DNA of 64,000 bases from Eucalyptus grandis (lineage: Eukaryota; Streptophyta; Magnoliopsida; Myrtales; Myrtaceae): the NCBI RefSeq assembly GCF_016545825.1, contig NC_052615.1, positions 29,757,088 to 29,821,087 on the forward strand, read 5' to 3'. Shown here one piece after another: positions 49,198-62,234 of the stretch (positions are counted from its first letter, which is position 1; every line of letters starts with the position of its first letter). Both the position numbers and the translations under genes were made by a program. Under the pieces are notes generated by a model. The model was not told the origin of the DNA. It made no database searches and worked only from the letters and a program-made list of their open reading frames with translations.

Positions 49198-49467
49198 TTA
49201 GAATATTTGGTATCCTTTGTCCGAAAGAAAAAGTAGATATATATTTATATTTACTTCGTCGTTACGAAGAAGACACCTGGACGCTTTGGCGCCGACTACC
49301 ATATTCAACTCGAGGTAATAAAGATTGATTACCGGGAGCAAATTGGCATCGAGGTTCTTGATGATGCGTCCCTTTTGGTCTTCCACGAGAACATGCTGAA
49401 TGCCAGTCCCAAGAAGTTGACCAAGTACAAAGAATTTGCACCGTCTCACCCTTAGTTGCGCATCCAA
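49198..49467 (-). pseudogene. Conserved short frame in unit 3 of the array
   Basis: The partner of the frame at 47604-47879. It has a few extra residues (GQLLGTGIQHV) where unit 1 has an in-frame shortening, and the same EDQKGR and DANLLPV words. The function is unknown. It may be an exon fragment carried along when the unit was duplicated. Confidence 0.25.
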
Positions 49468-49800
49468 AAGACAAGAATTGGGTACGGCTTATGATGTCGG
49501 CCAATCACGGCGGACGGAGATTTATATTCGAACCACGGACAATGAACATTACCGTTATCTAAATCTTATAAAGTAAAGAGGATTTTCTACTTTTTAACAT
49601 TGTATTTAAATCAGGATGATTGGTAAGAAAAATGGAGAAGTTAACTGATCGTTGTGAAGAAGTATGAAAAAATTTGAAGGGATGAAATTATAGAGTTGTT
49701 TGGATGCCAATGGGGGAAAATGAAATGAAAAATTTGTATTAACGAGATAAATATCCTCTTATGTATTTAGAAATAGATATAAAACAAAGAAAAAAAACAG

Positions 49801-52800
49801 GTTTGCTTATATAGATGCACGACCCCCTCCGAACCCCTCTATAAATGGACGGATTTAGGAGGAGTTAAAGTACACGTGAAAATGACTAACGTTTGGTCCA
49901 ATTCCCTCTTAAAATCAGTTGACTTATGTATACACTTATCAAATTTTTGTCTCTTTCCACATAAATGTATTCGATTTCTTCATATTGTGTCATTACTTTC
50001 TTTTCATTAAGTCAACAAATTGGATATTTCATAGTAGGATGATTTTATGAAATCTTTCGAATGACAATTTTTTCTTTCGCACAAGCGGCCCTACGAACTT
50101 TTGTTAGTATATTATAAACACCATGGATGATTTGTCGGCGACACTAAAATCATAAACAAACCTTACCTTTCCATATGACTTGAATTTTTCTACCCACTAG
50201 ATTTGAAACTCGACCAAGAAAAAAATTGATACGGTTTGCAGAAAGCAATTGGGTGAGGAATTTTTCTTATGCAAGTCTTTTGTGTAATCTCATATATAAG
50301 TGAAGACGAAAACTTCCCAAGGGGTTATAGCCATCCTGAGCAGATTTTAACAACCTCTCATCTATTGCCAGCTCAACTATTTTAATCATTTTCTAAACTC
50401 AAGTCTAGGTGCATTTGTTTTGCATAACATAAATATTTAAAAAAAAAATGATCGCTTGAATCACTTATAAAAATAAATGAACAATAAATATTTTTATTGT
50501 CCGCAAAAATATTTAGATGTAAATTAATGTTGATAATGAAATCATTTTTCATTCATTAATTATTTTAAGGGATACAAGTGAGACTCGTGTTTGCCAAAAA
50601 GCGTCAACAAAGCACTTTTTAAAATGTGGATCAATATGAAAATCAACAAACAATGTTGAGAGTCCTCTGTTGATTCTTGAATGAAAAACATGAATTGACA
50701 AGAAAATTAAAGGAACGAAAAGTGGAGGCAATCGCAACCAATTATGTAAAAAAGGTATTAGAATGTAAAGATAAGAAGAAGATAAAATTGGACAACTAGT
50801 GTTCATTGATTGATTGGCAATCCTTTTCTCGTGTCACAATCCCAATGCTTATAGTTAATAACGATGGTTAACAACAGTTACAGAGAAAACAAATAACATC
50901 CTAGGTGACTTCTAAAATGTAGCACTGTCTATTTATAAACGGTTACCAAAATACCTACTACTTGGCAATTATGGCTTTATCACTTGCCCCACGTCGAGGG
51001 CTTCCTTCTCAACTTGTAGCTTCTCTTCCTGATGGTTACATCAGCTTGTGTTTCTCAGCCATTATCGTTCGTGGCTTTCAAGATTCACGGCTTCACGAAC
51101 CGGCGGTGATGGTGCTTGCTTCATGATTGAATGGATCATTATGATTACAACCGAATCTGTTCGGCTTTGCAGCTTTGGGTCACGACCGAATGCTTATCTT
51201 TTTCTCGTTTCATTGATTTTCACTGTAACTCTGGTTCTTTTGTCAACTGGACTGGACCGAGTTTCACTTACCAACACTCATGGCTCAACACTTAATAAGT
51301 TCTCTTATATTTCCTATCGGCAACTTCTCATTGCCTAAGTTGATTACTCGTAGTTGCTTGCCAAAATGGATTTAGCAAATTTTAACTTAATCATGGTCTG
51401 TGTCGTGCTTGGTCTTTTCCAGTCCCGGTCAACTCAACGTCACCAGTTTTGATATCAACCCTAGAATTGGACCAGATGGATTGGTCTAGTTCTAAGATCA
51501 AGTGGGCTAGTTTCCAATCTCACAACTTGATAATCGTCATATCTAGTCCGGTTTCAAGTTTCACGGTAAAAACCAACCTATCCCAAAATCAATCATGCCA
51601 GTCAAGACTTGGGCAATTTTTAGTATTGACAACCCATGATTTAAGTTTATTCTTAATTAATTGTTTCCTAAATTTGTTGTAATCCATTACATAAAGTCAC
51701 TACCATGTTGATGGCCTATTTTTGTCTACCATAGTAAACTCCATTAAAATAATCATTTATTTATCTTTTCATCACAACATTCTTCTTGCAATAGTCTCTC
51801 CTCATTATTACCATTTTTCATATTATAATTCATCACTTTTTGTTATGTTTTTTCAATCAAATTCGCAATGAGTTTTTCCCTCTTTTTCTATTTTTTTTTT
51901 ATTTGCACAAAACACGAAAACGATGGATCATTAAGCTTGGGCCTGGGCCGAGCCCATACGTTTCTCTGTTCAAACCTGCCGAGAAAGATGAAATAGCGAC
52001 TTTGGAGATAAAAAGAGTTGCAGGACAAATAAAGAGTGCCGGTAAGCTCCACAATCTGCCCCCGAATCAGATATGTAAAACACTTGCACAAGAGAATTGA
52101 CCAATCTCCCATACTTGATCAACATATTTTTATGGATATCTGCTCAGAGCCTTTTTAATGTAATTGTCTATTTTTTTTTTATTTCAATAATTCAATCCAA
52201 CTTTTTATCCACAGATTTTGATATCTCTATCACACAAAATTTTCCAGAGTTTTGGTTGGTATAAACTCAGCGATCCAAATTAGTTGTTACAATCCAATAA
52301 AGGGCCACTTAAATTGTTAAAAAGGACTTCAAATCAAAATTAAATGGAATCTATATATGCCTTGAAATCTCAAGGAATTTGTGAAATTCGGATTACTAAA
52401 TAATGCATAGATAATAGATTGGAAACCGCTGTAGAAAACAAGCAATTAAACAATAAAATAAACACGACAAGAAAATAGATCAGAGACTAAATTTACATGG
52501 TCTGATCAGCATGGCCAACATCCACTGGGAGACGGGATGGCATTATATTATAGAGCGGGCGAAAATGATTGCTTTAACTTAGGAGAAAAAGTTCCCGGGC
52601 CTTGATTTTCCCATGCTTTTGAAGTAGAGAAACAGGTACTCCTTTAAGTAATCCAGATTACAAGGCGATGCTAGCGTGTCCACAATCCACATCTAAAACA
52701 AAATGGAGATTAATTGGAAAACAGAGCCTCAGTTACATGGAAAGATCATCAAAACATTTTATGGGAGCATTTCCAGGACGAGACATCCGCGGGTCGTTTC

Positions 52801-53030
52801 TTTCTACGACGTGGTTGATGTGGACTGGGCCCTTGGCCACTCGGGCCCAAAACTCAGGCCCAAATGGATGTCAGCCGGTTCGGCCCAATCAAACCGTACG
52901 GAAAAAGAGCACGAACCGGGCCGGGAACCCGGGAACCCGCCGGTTCGGAAGAGTCGCCGGCCTCGCGGAGGCTCCCCTTCGATTCGTATTGAAGGCGTTC
53001 GGAAATTCTTCTGCCATTCTTCCTGCGCTG
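49801..53030. other. Intergenic DNA upstream of beta-adaptin
   Basis: AT-rich to about 52.6 kb with no gene. 50.8-51.6 kb has repeat-like wording resembling 12.9-13.1 kb and 24.2 kb (aaaaccaacctatccc in both), suggesting old retrotransposon debris. From about 52.75 kb base composition rises towards the beta-adaptin promoter. Confidence 0.45.
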
Positions 53031-53110
53031 CTCTTCTTCTTCGTCTTCTTCATCTTCTTCTTCTTCTTCTTCTTGGTGGTGAGCTCGGCGGCAGAGGGAG
53101 GGAGAGAGAG
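53031..53110 (+). promoter_or_regulatory. Pyrimidine-rich leader of the beta-adaptin gene
   Basis: A CTT/TTC-rich tract (about 53032-53077) directly precedes the start codon, the Y-patch type of leader common in plant housekeeping genes. I see no convincing TATA box at the expected distance. Confidence 0.45.
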
Positions 53111-56100
53111 ATGAGCGGGCACGACTCCAAGTACTTCTCCACCACGAAGAAGGGCGAAATCCCGGAGCTCAAGGAGGAGCTCAATTCCCAGTACAAGGTC
53201 CTTCCCCCCCTCCCATCGATACTCCGATCTCCGCCGATTCCTTTCCGTGCGCTCCCCGCCTCGCGCGGGTGCTCGCCTAGACCCGATTTCGATGATTAGG
53301 ACTGTTCTCGGCTAGATCTGTCGGTTTCGCGCTCCGAGTGATCCCTCGATTCCGTCGAATTTGTCGATCCGATTCGGGATTCGAGGTTGTCCCCTCGCCC
53401 GTGCGGTTTGATCTGGGGAGAAATCGCGGGGAGAATGAGTTAGGATTTAGGTCGGTGCGAGCTCCGCTACCGTCTGGTTTCGGCCGTCGTGTTGTTTGCA
53501 GTCGATTGGAGCGTTACGGAGCTTTGTGTAGTTAGATTTGCCTAAGATGGATCTTGATCTTTTTCGTTCCGCAAGCTTTATGCTTTCGCTCCGTACCGGA
53601 CTTGTGTGAATCGATCAATGATGCGCGAGGGGATGGGGGGATGCGGCATTTCTCTGTGTAGGCACGATGGTGTCTATAGTTTCGGTTTTTAGTTGTTGAT
53701 TAGCTTCTCGTGGCTAGGGCGGTTGTTTTACAATAATGCAGTATGCCGAGAGCTCTCAACCATTTGGCGCAACCAGTTATGTCAATAGCTTTTATGCAGT
53801 TAGATCTTTGACCATACCGATGCTGGATGGAACTATCGATGCCCCAGAGAGCAAAGTCATTTGGTTGTATGTATTTATGTAGTTGATGCGAACATACTGA
53901 CTTCCCTTGCTTAGTGTGCTAGAGCTGGTGTATAGGTTGTAATTTGATATCTAGTTGGGTTTTGCAGTTTCAGAGAATTCAAGCAAAAGCTTGGTTACAT
54001 TTTGAAATTTATTTCAGCACGTTAATCCTTCAGATTATCTATTGGTTGAATTTGGCTTTTATGTCGGTGCTTCTACTTTATATTGATGTCGGTGATTCCT
54101 CACTATATTATGCAGGATAAGAGGAAAGATGCCGTGAAGAAAGTAATTGCTGCAATGACAGTGGGAAAGGACGTGTCCTCCTTATTCACTGATGTTGTAA
54201 ATTGCATGCAAACAGAAAACTTGGAGTTGAAAAAGCTCGTGTATCTATATCTGATTAATTATGCGAAAAGTCAGCCTGACTTAGCAATACTTGCAGTAAA
54301 TACATTTGTGAAGGTAGGCATCGTGGTTAATGTGCTGTATGTTTTGGCATGGCCATTTTATTAGTTTTGTTCAATATCTGGAAACTGGTTTTCCAATTGT
54401 CTTCTAATCTATCCTACGATAAGTGTCCATGGTCACATGTGCATAATATTCTTGTAGATTAGACAATGTTGTATCATGAAGCAGTTTGGCTACCGAATTT
54501 GTGCAGGATTCACAGGATCCAAATCCTTTGATTCGTGCTTTGGCTGTACGGACTATGGGATGCATTCGTGTTGATAAAATTACAGAGTACCTCTGTGATC
54601 CCCTTCAGCGATGTCTTAAGGTTAATTTGAAGCCTTCACTTCAACTGGTCCTTTTTTAATATCTATTGAAGTCTAGAATGCATGTTTAAGTTGGATATGT
54701 GGGTGTTTTTCTGAACCATCTGCCATTGCTGACTATGAATTTGTACTGACCTTTAATTGGTTGGTTCGCCCCCTTATTGTTCCTTCCTGACTTGCTGATC
54801 ATTTACTTATCTTTGGTTTGTTTATCAGGATGACGATCCATATGTTCGTAAAACAGCAGCAATATGTGTTGCCAAACTCTATGACATTAATGCTGAATTA
54901 GTGGAAGACCGTGGTTTTCTAGAATCTCTAAAGGATTTGATCTCTGACAACAATCCAATGGTTGTGGCGAATGCCGTTGCTGCTTTGGCTGAAATTCAAG
55001 AGAATAGTAATAGACCTGTTTTTGAGATCACTAGTCACACACTCTCGAAGCTTCTTACGGCTCTAAATGAATGCACTGAGTAAGTCTGCATTTAACGATT
55101 CTTTATATGTCATCTCTCACTTTTTGCGCATCTTCCTTAGAAACAAAGCTTGTACTTTAAGTATGGAGATTTACTTGTTTATACCTACCATGTTCAAATT
55201 TCAAAGTCTAAAGCAAGTGCTGCATATCATTTAGTGCTGGGGCAAAAATTTTTTGCTTTTGTTTTTGTCTGTTCCTGTCAGCTCTTCCACCAGTGAAGTG
55301 CTGTACTGTTGAAACTGTACTAAGTATTAGGAAACTATGTCGATCACTGCATAATCCAATGGCTTAGATTGTGACTTTGTCTTAGCTTCAAATATTATGT
55401 TTGTTGGGACCTGACTCATGGAGGAAAATTGGCTAATGTTTGTTGCAATAGTTATATAAAATTAAGACGCATGTATACTGGACGGATACACAAGCATTGT
55501 GCCTCAAGCTACATTGTGCCTCTGCCTCTACCTCTGTCCTAAAAAGGTGAGCAGATGCAGATTTCTGCTGCGAGTTGTTTTGACTTCTCCAAAGTGCCCT
55601 CCTTTCCCGTTTCCAATGTGAATACAAGTACCTCTAGATAATACTTCGATTATCGAATAAGGGTATGATCTGTTTGTTCTATCTGTTGGTTTTGTCATCT
55701 TATGGCTTATCAATGGTTTGCCTCTGGCATTAGCAAAATGATCTATGAAACATGTTAATTCATCATTTTTATGAGAACGAGTACGTTCTACTGTGAAAGA
55801 TGCAGGGACCAAAATTGAAATCCATGTTTTGTGATTGAATGTCTTATCACCTCAGTTTTACATGATTGATTATGTGAGTTTGAGAGTATTAAGCAGACCA
55901 TCTTGTGTTGCCTTTGTTTCATGGGCATGTAATGATGTAAGTAGAACTGGAATAAGTTGAAATTTATAGCATGACTATCAAGCAACTAGGTTACAATGGA
56001 TTTGCAAGAAGTTGGCTTGGAACAGGACGTAATCATGGGAATTCATGCCTTCCCATGAGTGTCAATGTCTATGTATTTGTGTGTGCATTCATTGGACTTC

Positions 56101-56473
56101 TTAGCCATCTATTGCTTTTTGTTGCTTTGGCAGTGATTTTGATATGTTAGTTCCATCTTACGCCATGGGATTTATTTTGCTGTATGATTTTAGCGTTCTT
56201 TTAGTTTTGAAAGTTAGAGTTGACTTTGAAGTCATATAATGTCAGTTATGCAGTTTTTTGGGGGAAAAAAAGAGAATGAATTGAATTTTAGGTGCAAGCA
56301 GACATTTGGACTTTTGTGTGTAAAGTAGGCCTGTGGCACAAGATCGACTCTCCACACCACCAAATGCATGCAATGCCATGTTTGAGCCTCTTATCTGGGC
56401 TTTGGTTTGTGTCTCACTTTGTCCATAAGGTTTACGCAAGATTTATCTACCTAAGATGGCTAACTGATCAGCA

Positions 56474-56531
<58 letters not shown>

Positions 56532-59500
56532 ACAGCATGTTTCTATTTGGTCCCTCTCCTTGCAATTGATAATTCACCAGTGGATCAATGTGATGTCTCC
56601 ATGACAAGTTCTGTTAGCATGATGGATAAAATTGCAAATTGTTAACATGGTTAAGTCAGCTGTTCTTTTGGATATTGGTTTTTATAAGTTCTGCATTCAA
56701 GTTTGCATCAGCGATGGGTGCTATAGCGACACTGTTAATTTGGAAGCTTTGAAAAGCGTAGTGACAGGATTTTCATTTATGTAATGGACCTGTGACAGGT
56801 GCCCCTGATCAGGTTTAAGCATATCCCCGCGTTCACAGTAGCTAGATAATATATTCACATGCTACACATTTACAACTTCTATGTCTGTTTTCTTACTTAT
56901 ACTACCCACTTGTTTAGATGGGGTCAAGTTTTCATATTAGATGCCCTCTCCAAGTACAAAGCTGCTGATGCCCGGGAAGCTGAGAATATAGTGGAGAGAG
57001 TCACTCCAAGACTACAGCACGCAAATTGTGCAGTTGTACTTTCAGCTGTTAAGGTATCCTTAGGAGTTATAATTGTTGTCACTGTATCATTACTTGCGCA
57101 GTACCTAAGCTATATTCTTCAGTTTCTAATAACCTTTTGCCTTACTATTCTCTCAGATGATCCTCCAACAAATGGAACTGATAACGAGTACAGACGTGGT
57201 TCGGAATCTGTGCAAAAAGATGGCTCCTCCTCTTGTTACGTTACTCTCTGCAGAACCAGAGATACAGTATGTTGCCTTAAGAAATATCAACCTCATTGTC
57301 CAAAGGCGGCCTACTATTCTCGCCCATGAAATTAAGGTTGGTCCATTTAGTCTTGCCAACTCTAAGTGACCCAGATTGGGTGCATTATGAGTAAGAAAGG
57401 CATGCTTATTGATCTCTCGTCATTGCCAGGTGTTTTTCTGCAAGTACAATGACCCAATTTATGTGAAGATGGAGAAGTTAGAAATCATGATAAAGCTTGC
57501 TTCGGACAGAAATATTGACCAGGCATGGAAACTGAAGAGCATTTAACCTGTTGAATTTGCTTGTTTACTCAAAATGGTTAATTTTATGTTGTCTTTTAAC
57601 TAAATGCTGCAGGTTCTGCTGGAATTCAAGGAGTATGCTACAGAAGTAGATGTCGATTTTGTTAGAAAGGCAGTCCGTGCTATTGGTCGCTGTGCAATCA
57701 AGTTGGAGAGAGCAGCAGAGCGATGCATCAGTGTTTTGCTGGAGCTGATTAAGATTAAAGTCAATTATGTGGTTCAAGAAGCTATTATAGTTATTAAAGA
57801 CATATTCAGAAGATATCCTAACACGTTAGTCTCGATATCCGTAATTTTTGGAGTACGTGAACTGAAAAGCAGTTCCATTCATCTCTTAATTCTGTTTTCA
57901 ACTTTTTTATGTTCTACAGCTATGAGTCCATTATTGCTACCCTATGTGAGAGCTTAGACACTCTCGATGAGCCAGAGGCCAAGGTACTCTTTAAAATATC
58001 ATTACTCTTTTAGTGTACCAACCATGTTATATGGACACTGTTCATTTAAGCTTTTTTGATTCATTCTACTCAAACTTTAACCACCTTGTGCCTCTCCTTT
58101 TTTCACTTGGCAGGCATCAATGATTTGGATTATTGGCGAATATGCAGAAAGAATTGACAATGCCGATGAGCTGCTAGAGAGCTTTCTGGAGAGTTTCCCT
58201 GAAGAGCCTTCACAAGTCCAGTTGCAATTATTGACAGCGACTGTCAAATTATTTTTGAAGAAGCCAACTGAAGGCCCACAGCAAATGATCCAGGTTTGAT
58301 CTCCTCCATATTTATATGTATCGACATGTCTGCCTATCGTCAGTTCATTTGTTTTGTTTGTCAAAGTTTGGATATATTATTTGAGATGCTGCCTGTAGTT
58401 GTTCCTCATTCATTTTGAGCTCATCATTGCTGTTTGGTGACACTTTTTTAGCACTCCCCTAGCCTTGTAAGCTGGATCCTGTTCATGAAATACGAGTCAT
58501 GGACATAGTTGCTTTGGCAATATAACCCAGGAACAAAAAGAGTGATAGATGAAATAAGTAAAGCGAGTGTTAAGATCCGAACTCATTTGCTCTGACACCG
58601 TGTTAGGCATGGGGTCTATCCCCATTTTTGAAGTTTGTGGGACTACCAGTTGCTTTTTGGGAAACTTCCTTGTTTAAATCTCTCCAATCTCGTCAATTTC
58701 CTCTCCATTCATAATCAGCTGTCATAATTTAATGCCAAATCTATGTGTGATAAGAATTTCGAAGGCATTTAATTATCCAATTTATGCCTTCATATAGCAA
58801 ATTAAGCTTTGAGGTAAGTTGGCAGGTCTGACAATTGTATGGCTGAATTATCCATATCTGCTTTGTCATACAGAAGTTCCTTATTTAGCATGTAGGAGGT
58901 TTGGCATATTCCTTGCATTGCAACCCAAAATGCAAAAAATAGAATTTCGCACTCACATGCTGGTTGAGTTGTTCCTTTGCTATTGAAAATGGTGATACCT
59001 ATTAATCTTTCTGTTGCCTCGGAGAAGCTCTATATGGGCTGTGCAGTTCATCTAGCAGCAAATTCACATTTCTGCGGCATGTGCTGTTGTGCTTTACAGG
59101 TTGTTCTGAATAATGCCACCGTAGAGACAGATAATCCAGATCTACGTGACCGTGCGTACATTTACTGGCGACTTTTATCAACTGACCCTGAGGTATGTTT
59201 TTGTTGTACATTTTACTGCTTCTAGCATTGATATCTCACACATAGGTATACATATTTTCTCCAGTTGGATTGTTGATGGTTTTAAGTAGGACATTGTCTC
59301 CAAGTAAAATGGCTTCTCTTGTTCTTTTCTGGCACCAAAGAAATCTCTTTCTCTTTCATGTTTGTTTGATATTTGACAGCCATACACCCATTTGGCCCTT
59401 TGTGCCTGGATATGTGCACTATTTCCTTTCCTAAATATGCCATAAAAAAATTTCACATTTATATGCTGAATTGATTTCCTCAGGCAGCTAAAGATGTCGT

Positions 59501-61828
59501 GTTAGCCGAGAAACCAGTGATCACTGATGATTCCAACCAACTCGATCCTACTCTTCTTGATGAACTTCTTGCAAACATTGCTACATTGTCCTCTGTGTAT
59601 CACAAGCCTCCAGATACTTTCGTGACCCGTGTCAAGACAACGGTCCAGAAAACGGAGGACGATGACTATCCTGATGGAAGTGAATCGGCTGAGTCATCTG
59701 CCCATGTAGGTGATGGGATCACATCACCGCCAGCCAGTTCAAGCAGTGTTCCAGCTGCTGCAAGGCAAGCTGATCCTGCACCAGCCCCAGCTCCAGTACC
59801 GGATTTACTTGGTGACTTGATAGGCCTGGATAACAATGCCATTGTCCCTGTTGACCAGCCTTCCGAACCTACAGGGTGAGCCTTTGAAAATGCACCTCTA
59901 TATGTTTACCACCAGGATGGCACAAAAAATTGGAAGAGGGAAATATGCAAACATGTGCATTACTATTCATACTTGCTGTTCTTTTGCACTGTGTAATGCT
60001 GTTTTGACTTTGAACTCTCAAGTATTTAAACATCAGTAAATGACAGTCATTTTCTCCAAAGCTTGGTGATTAGAATAATTTAGAGATATTGGTGCCTTTT
60101 GCCTTCTGTTCTAATTGTGACTTGGCACCTTCGTCCTGAGACTTACTGGCATGTTCTTCGAAGATAACTGAATGGATTTTCCCATTGTGCATTCCAGGCC
60201 TCCTCTCCCAGTATTGTTGCCAGCTTCGACTGGTCAAGGTCTGCAAATTAGTGCCCAGCTGATACGGCGAGATGGTCAAATATTTTATAGTTTGTTGTTT
60301 GAGAACAACTCACCAGTTGCTCTAGATGGATTCATGATTCAGTTCAACAAGAATTCATTTGGTCTTGCAGCTGCTGGACCCTTGCAGGTATTGAGTAGTT
60401 GGTTATTGCTGGATCAATTTATGAGCTTCTTGTATTATAAAACAATGTACCCTTCTTGCAGGTTCCACAATTGCAACCGGGAACATCGGCAGGGACTCTT
60501 CTGCCTATGGTTTTATTTCAGAACTTGTCCACTGGTCCTCCAAACTCACTTTTGCAGGTGGCTGTGAAAAATAACCAACAGCCAGTATGGTACTTTAATG
60601 ACAAAATTTCACTGCTACCATTCTTTACTGAGGATGGGAAAATGGAGCGCACAAGTTTCCTTGAGGTAAATTCTTTTCCCATATTGCCTGCGTTTAAGTG
60701 CAGTCAGATTATTGAATCCTCGGCTTCAAGGCTTAAAGGCAGAACCCTCTCTTCATCAGTTGTTAGGCTTGAGTTTGGCTCCTGTGTTCCCTTTCACCCA
60801 TCAAATTTGCCAAGAAGGGGAGAATGAAATTATAGATTGCTTTCGGTCCTGACTTTTCTGTTGAAATTCAAGTCAGGTTCAACAATTCATATTGTGCAAA
60901 AAAGCTAACCGAGCTGTTGAAGATCTGATTTTGTTTACCAAGTTTCATGAGTTGAATATACTGGTTATGAACAGCTACTACATCATGGGAGCAATACTTG
61001 AATTGGCCCAACTGATGAACCTAATTTATATGAGCCATCAGATTGTGTGGGTCCTATGTGGGGCTGACCAATCTGATGGCTCGCATGCATTGGGCTAACA
61101 TAATTCTGGTATGCATGATAATTATTTTTCCTTTTCTGGGGTTTTCATGTCATTGCATGCTAACGCAGAGCAATTTGGTATTTGGCCACTTACTAGAACT
61201 ATCGGCAGTGCCTTCCTCATAATTAGCTTTTTCTTTAATTGATTGGTATGAGCATATGCACATTTGCCGTTATTAATATGCCTGTTTTGCCTAAATGTGT
61301 ATGTACTCTTCTTGATAAAGTAGTGTGTGTGTATATACGTATAAATACTACTTTACATGGTGTCCTTACGAAAATGACAAGAAAATTGATGAGTCGTGAA
61401 CATCACTACTGAAACTTCTGTGGAAACTGTATATTCAAGACATGCCGAAAATCTTTTATTTCTGGTGACTTTTTTGAAAAAGCAAGCCTCGTATCTATAG
61501 TCCTGATTGCTATGTTATTGCCCTGCAGACATGGAGGTCCCTTCCCGATTCTAATGAGGTCTCAAAGGATTTCCCTGGCGCTGTGGTAAGCAACGTAGAA
61601 ACAACTCTTGACCGGATGGCTGCCTCGAACTTATTCTTCATCGCAAAACGCAAGCATGCGAACCAGGATGTGTTCTACTTCTCCGCTAAGATACCACGGG
61701 GCGTCCCGTTCTTGATCGAAGTCACTCTGGTTGTTGGAGTACCAGGCGTCAAGTGTGCGATAAAAACGCCGGGTCCAGAGATGGCACCTGTTTTCTTTGA
61801 AGCCTTGGAGACAATCCTGAAGAGTTGA
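53111..61828 (+). CDS. BETAC-AD: Beta-adaptin, large subunit of AP-1/AP-2 clathrin adaptor
   Basis: Fifteen exons: 53111-53197, 54116-54313, 54507-54620, 54829-55079, 56918-57053, 57157-57336, 57430-57522, 57613-57824, 57920-57983, 58114-58293, 59100-59192, 59484-59875, 60198-60387, 60462-60665, 61529-61828. The product is 897 aa, the family's usual length (Arabidopsis copies ~893). The start [20 protein letters not shown] is the plant family start. Residues ~12-590 are the helical HEAT/armadillo trunk. The hinge (about 590-667) is acidic then Ser/Pro/Ala-rich and carries a clathrin box, LIGLD, at 648-652. The rest is the appendage, a beta-sandwich plus platform, including [15 protein letters not shown]. 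It is cytosolic and coats vesicles at the trans-Golgi network and plasma membrane. All introns are GT-AG except intron 7 (GC-AG). In plants the B and C isoforms are thought to serve both AP-1 and AP-2; I cannot tell them apart from sequence, so the symbol is tentative. Confidence 0.96.
56480..56529. repeat. (AG)25 microsatellite in beta-adaptin intron 4
   Basis: About 50 bp of pure AG repeat inside the 1,838-bp intron 4, the longest intron of the gene. Confidence 0.95.
57523..57612 (+). other. GC-AG intron (beta-adaptin intron 7)
   Basis: Exon 7 ends ...ATTGACCAG and the intron begins gcatgg. It ends aatgctgcag before GTTCTGCTGG. Reading through meets a stop after eight codons, and no GT lies between the exon end and that stop, so only a GC donor preserves the conserved DQ-VLLEF junction. 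The intron is 90 bp. Confidence 0.88.
58540..58640 (-). mobile_element. LTR-element relic in beta-adaptin intron 10
   Basis: gctctgacacc at 58589-58599 is the reverse complement of a Met-tRNA primer-site-like ggtgtcagagc, followed by tgttaggca-type sequence as at many plant LTR ends. No paired LTR or coding frame is visible, so this is only a short relic in the minus orientation. Confidence 0.3.
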
Positions 61829-62228
61829 TTCACCTCCCCAGAAGTTTTTCTTTCTACATAATTGGTTTCTACTTCTTTTGGTCAGTGTTGTAAATCCGTA
61901 ATGGCTCATGAGATTTTGGTAATTTGTGTGTTCATTTTTCAAAGTGTGGCCAAACACTTGATTTTAATTGTACCATCGAGATCGCTTAGCTAAAATTATT
62001 TTGCTGGAGATTCCACTTCAGTTGTGTTCCAAAATGTTAAACCATCGTTTGTTGCATTTAGAAAGTGTAAGCTGCCGACGCCGCCGAGAAAGACAAATTA
62101 TGTAGCAAATAAGTAAATTTGCTCTTATGTGCACTTCCTTTGGATTTTGGTTCCTTATGCTTGTGTGGTGTGTGCAGCAAATCTGTTTTCTTGATTGATA
62201 AGATCGTCTGTCCTGTGCCTTCAGACTA

Positions 62229-62234
62229 AATAAA
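62229..62234 (+). promoter_or_regulatory. Candidate poly(A) signal of beta-adaptin
   Basis: AATAAA about 400 bp after the stop codon, in T-rich sequence typical of plant 3' ends. Confidence 0.45.

Larger units (their letters stand above)
46890..49800 (+). repeat. Three-unit tandem array, middle unit internally deleted
   Basis: Unit 1 (about 46890-48225) and unit 3 (about 48540-49800) are homologous end to end. Both run from gcgtgtggggaatct-type sequence through a cttgag...ttcacccacca block, an AT-rich TIR-like segment, a ggtcttccacgaga block, gatgtcggccaatca, gggacaataaacatta, and an aaaatgaaatgaaaaa... tail. Between them, a ~310-bp unit (about 48225-48540) has only the two ends fused, from gtgtggggaatctgtaaaagg directly to agggacaataaacattaac, and lacks about 1 kb of the middle. 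Divergence between units is moderate. Unit 1 and the middle unit look closer to each other in the shared part. Confidence 0.8.

Noticed and set aside
46890..49800. CRISPR-like or satellite array
   Set aside because: Units are ~1.3 kb and ~0.3 kb, diverged and contiguous, without the short regular repeat-spacer pattern; the genome is eukaryotic.
52703..53299. Beta-adaptin start further upstream at 52703
   Set aside because: The frame is open upstream but the extra residues are not family sequence. MSGHDSKYF at 53111 is the conserved start.
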